Of a DNA stretch of 64,000 nucleotides, positions 60,439 through 64,000 are shown piece by piece. Each line of letters begins with the position of its first letter. Position 1 is the first letter of the stretch. The DNA is from Trichoplax adhaerens (lineage: Eukaryota; Placozoa; Uniplacotomia; Trichoplacea; Trichoplacidae). Position numbers and translations under genes: made by a program. A model generated the notes under the pieces. The model did not search any database. It worked only from the letters and a program-made list of their open reading frames with translations, and was not told the DNA's origin. The stretch is from positions 2,490,297-2,554,296 of the forward strand of contig NW_002060951.1 of the NCBI RefSeq assembly GCF_000150275.1, given 5' to 3'.

Positions 60439-62479
60439 GAGACCCGTAGCAAATTTTCTACTGGTAAATCTTTTACTCGTACTACAAAATTAGGCTGGCT
60501 TTAAACCTGGCAAATTCTTAGCTTATACATCTACACTGAAGAACCGAACTAATTTGATAATGCTACTAAATTCTTTTATCGTATTCAATTATAGATACTA
60601 CATACTATTAGGCAGCATTATAATTCGATACAGATAAATCAGTTTAATGACTGATTAAAAGCCAGATAACGTATTGTATCTGCCACCCTAAACAGACGTC
60701 ACGCACCACGGTCCGACTAAATATACTGGATCCCCTTAACGATTAGACTACTTACAAGTTGAAATGTAACCAACTGCTACCAGGAAATGTTGATGGATAT
60801 TAATAATGTTTACATGCTATAATTGATATCCTTTTAAGTATCAGTTCATACTTAACAAGTGATTATAATATTTCCTCGGCATCCGATTTACAGTATTTTA
60901 AAGTTATGCCTAAGACGAATTATGACATCTACTATTCTGTTTGTTCATGGGACGAAGATTAATTTATTACAGATAAGAATAATCAGTAAATGAATTGCTG
61001 CATGCCAAAGCATATACATTAATTCTATTCGATCGAGCGATAATGAAAGCATTTCATTTGATCACCGTTTACATTGCTGCCTTAAAGGCTCCTATAGTAT
61101 AGCGATCGGTAATGGATAGAAAATTATCAGTTTTACACTACTGTAAAAGCCGGCTATCGTATGTAACAAGTTAAAAATAGCTTAAAATTCATTCTAGAAT
61201 TATGTGTACTAAATACCTACATATTTGAACAGTAAACAGCAGAAAATTGAACTGAGTACGCGTATTTATATACGCTAGAGTACATTAGTTATTGACTAAA
61301 TAATTAAGCATTGGAGATTATAATTTTAACTTTCATTCCGTTAATATAGAACTATAATTTCAAAAATTTAAAGAGACTTCAATTACATTTTTTATATTAA
61401 GGCAATTATTTTAAATTTACGTTATCGTATGAGAATATAATCGCGTGATGTTACATTATGTACAAGGTGGGTGAAAAGTAAAATTATTAGATTACTAACA
61501 TTTTATCCCCGTTTAAAATTAGCGGGAAACTATTTTTTTCTAACTTATGGTCGCTAAATCTATTCACAATAGATTGTAGAATTACGTAGAGTACAATTTA
61601 ACTGCTGCGTACAACTAAGTAAACGGGAATTGCTATACATATGTATATTTGTTGACTGTCGACCAATGCGTATGTTTAGCTATAGATATCTATACTTATA
61701 TCTAGCTGCTCTTTAGCTAGAATTCGCCAGCTCTCTAATAGCTGCTAATGCTATATTACTGTTTATATCGTTGACAATAAACGCTAAAAATGAATTCACA
61801 AAGTTTAGTTTCATATGCACAACCATTTACTTCCTTGACACCTTTAATGGCTTATTATCTAGTTAGATATCATAGTCATTCCATTTAACGCCATCACTTG
61901 TAATTAGAAGTCATCACATATACTGAAATCGTGGCACAGTATCTCTGTCACGAAGTGACAGGACGTTAAGCTAGTGCTTCTAAAAAATAACTGTGTTTTG
62001 CAATTGGTTTACTAGCTTAGTGAAATTATAAGTGCTGTATCGCTCTTCATATTATGTGATGATATGAAATTTTTAAAGTTTGATTTTAGAGGATTGTAGT
62101 CGCGCACCCATACGTGATTATACGGATAGCTATATTTGATATAATTAGGTTGCCTTGAATAGATATTACCGTGAAGCTAATATTAGGTGATTACTGACTA
62201 CTATATTAGAAATTGTTGTTGACTAATAGCAGCCAGTCGACTAATTATGGTACAAGATTTACGTAGCTAGAAACACTGTAGTTGCTAAGATGCCCTTCGG
62301 AGAAAGGGCCTAGACGTTAATAGAAGAGTAGTGACATCTTAAGTAGAATGATTTAGATCGTAGAAAATAATGATGTGCTGTTAGAGAAAAGTATTTTGTT
62401 TGATGACTCATGTCTGATTGTAGATTAATCAAGTTGTCATAAATGGATTTGACGAAATATTTATAAGAACTGCAGAGAT

Positions 62480-62520
62480 GAGCTCACCGAGGAGAAGCGA
62501 CTTCACTTCGCTTTGAGCTC
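62480..62520. repeat. compound hairpin
   Basis: Outer arms gagctca (62480-62486) and tgagctc (62514-62520) enclose inner arms aagcga (62495-62500) and tcgctt (62508-62513), with a 7-base loop and an 8-base bulge on the 5' side. Confidence 0.6.
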
Positions 62521-63144
62521 GGAATACTTTAGATTTTAGACTAGATTCTTCTAGTGATTAATTATTTCTCTACTATTCCTAAAACCTTGTAATAAAAGCC
62601 TTTTTAGAAAATAGTATTTGACAAAGATAGTTACTGTGAGACGCATTTATTTTAAGGATCTATTAATCTTAAGTGAGGCTATTGTGCATGAACAATTAGC
62701 GTTCTTACAGTTATATGAATAAACTTTATCGAATAATTAACTTTTAATTAAAGATTTCTACTTTGTATGAAAGGTTAAGATTTCCTTAATTAGATCACTA
62801 GATTTATTGCTGCTTATGTAAATCTAAAGATATTTTATATCTTTAAATTTAGTTAGATATAAAAAAGCATCATGTACGCTATAATTTAAAATAGCTTTTA
62901 TCTCTATTACATTAGAAAGATATTACGATTACTATGTTCATTCTATGATACCTGACCATAAATGAGACATCTTATAAGTGATTTAGACTAAGAATGCTTA
63001 CAGGATTTCGAGTATAAAAATAAACTAGTGAATTTCTACTTTTAAAGAGTAGAACTAAGGAAGAGTTAATATTCATAGCTTATATCTAATAGATTTATAA
63101 ATATAGAACTAAATGTATTGTGCTTTAAACATTTTAACTCTAAC

Positions 63145-63156
63145 GCCGCATGCGGC
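63145..63156. repeat. GC-rich 12-bp palindrome
   Basis: gccgcatgcggc, perfectly self-complementary and conspicuously GC-rich in this AT-rich region. It lies 24 bp before the first exon of the candidate right-edge gene. Confidence 0.7.
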
Positions 63157-63179
63157 ATATTACTGAAGTCAAACGTTAG

Positions 63180-63949
63180 GCACATAATCAAAATAGTCAG
63201 AAATGGCAGAGTGTAAACTCCACTTATAATCTAAGTACGGCATTTTATCCGGCACAGTGTACCATCACTGTAAAAACAAAAATAAATGATTTTGTCTAAT
63301 TTACTACTTTGACAGCGCAATTGCACAAAGATAACTTTCGAGTTATTGCAAGAATGAAATATCAAAATTTTTTCTGTAGGATAGTGAAATAATTGCCAAT
63401 TCTTAGTAACAAGACTTTAAGGATGATAATTGTTAGATTCGTTCTACGATGTCATCACTCCTAAAATTAGTAAGCTGTGCTTTGTAAATCTAGATATTCC
63501 AGAGGAATGCGCCTGCCAAATGAAATTAGTAAGTCTGTAATTAATTGATATAATATTACCTATCGCTGCTGATTAGTAATTGGCATTGTGTATATAAAAT
63601 TAAGTATTGATACCATAAACAAATATACTGTACAATAGCCAAAGCGGATCTAGTAGAACGTTAAAGCTACGTTTATAGGTAATATAGGTTCGATTTATTT
63701 CCGTGTTGAATAATTGACTTGTTTGCTAAATCACTTTCAAATTCCTTTAAAGTTGAATTATAGCTAGTAACAATCTTCAGTAACTGGGAGGTTATACGAT
63801 ATGAGCATATGTTACAATATTTATATTTTGTCAATTGAATTACACAAATCTTCTCAAGTGAGATATTAATGAAAATGTTATGTACACAACAGCCACATGT
63901 ATTACACTCGTAATCTCAGATACAACACCATTACTACGTCAGTCTTTAA
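63180..63949 (+). CDS. candidate unidentified gene, partial, small exons
   Basis: A chain of exon-like frames with GT-AG borders that stay in phase: 63180-63258, 63316-63375, 63437-63528, 63657-63678, 63781-63857, and a possible last exon 63920-63949 ending at TAA. The encoded pieces read, for example, SQKWQSVNSTYNLSTAFYP, QLHKDNFRVIARMKYQNFF, ITPKISKLCFVNLDIPEEC and GRLYDMSICYNIYILSIEL. I do not recognise a family. The first exon may instead end at 63269, but then phase fails. The 22-nt exon is the weakest link. The start of the gene would lie upstream, within 60439-63179, and was not found. The alternative is a run of chance open frames. Confidence 0.35.
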
Positions 63950-64000
63950 ACTTCCTTTTGATTGCGTACTATTAATATATTGGTTCCGGTAATTGTTTTC

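Larger units (their letters stand above)
60439..63179. other. 2.7 kb AT-rich region, no confident gene
   Basis: Contains a hydrophobic 50-codon frame with a splice acceptor at 61717-61866 and a compound hairpin at 62480-62520. It may hold 5' exons of the candidate gene at 63180. Otherwise nothing recognised. Confidence 0.4.

Overview
The window looks like nuclear DNA of an animal. It is AT-rich, has no bacterial-style operons, and carries genes split into short exons by GT-AG introns mostly of about 65-450 bp. The gene set is metazoan: a paxillin with LD motifs and four LIM domains, SMARCB1/SNF5, CDK10, CD2BP2, NIF3L1, NUDT19, a VPS9-domain Rab exchange factor related to VARP, a TMEM134/230-type protein and intracellular lipid-binding proteins. 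Compact genes, short introns, a STAND-type NTPase with TPRs and divergence from bilaterian sequences make an early-branching animal likely. A placozoan (Trichoplax/Hoilungia type) is my best guess, by inference only. I rebuilt the gene models by hand from splice sites and reading-frame continuity. For most genes exon phases and total length close to a whole number of codons.

Layout, left to right. 835-967: last exon of an unidentified + gene. 2462-4088 (-): secreted DsbA-like thioredoxin-fold protein with a CPDC site. 5910-8219 (+): paxillin, first exon not found. 10060-10971 (-): intronless CD2BP2. 11959-13802 (+): NIF3L1, head-to-head with CD2BP2 across a three-unit decaying tandem repeat. 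16371-25337: three NUDT19 paralogues (two on -, one on +) with the same six-exon plan; only the first ends in a peroxisomal SKL signal. 27343-29603 (+): TMEM134/230-like two-pass membrane protein. 30942-33679 (-): SEL1-repeat protein with a mitochondrial-looking N terminus. 35763-38946 (-): VPS9-domain protein resembling the N-terminal half of VARP/ANKRD27. 40117-43856 (+): membrane-anchored STAND NTPase with C-terminal TPRs. 46209-50309 (-): SMARCB1, with a 2.4 kb first intron. 51612-52871 (+): CDK10, head-to-head with SMARCB1. 56371-57931 and 59277-60438 (+): a tandem pair of fatty-acid-binding-protein genes. 63180-63949 (+): a possible partial, unidentified gene.

The genes do not form one pathway. 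They are a normal mix of chromatin, splicing, adhesion, trafficking, mitochondrial, peroxisomal and lipid-binding functions. The most striking non-coding feature is a family of GTAC-centred palindromic repeats built from TACTGTA/TACAGTA. It recurs just upstream of gene starts and especially between head-to-head gene pairs, and is almost absent from exons. Several perfect hairpins and palindromes of 20-55 bp also stand in the gaps. I saw no tRNA, rRNA, CRISPR array or recognisable transposon.
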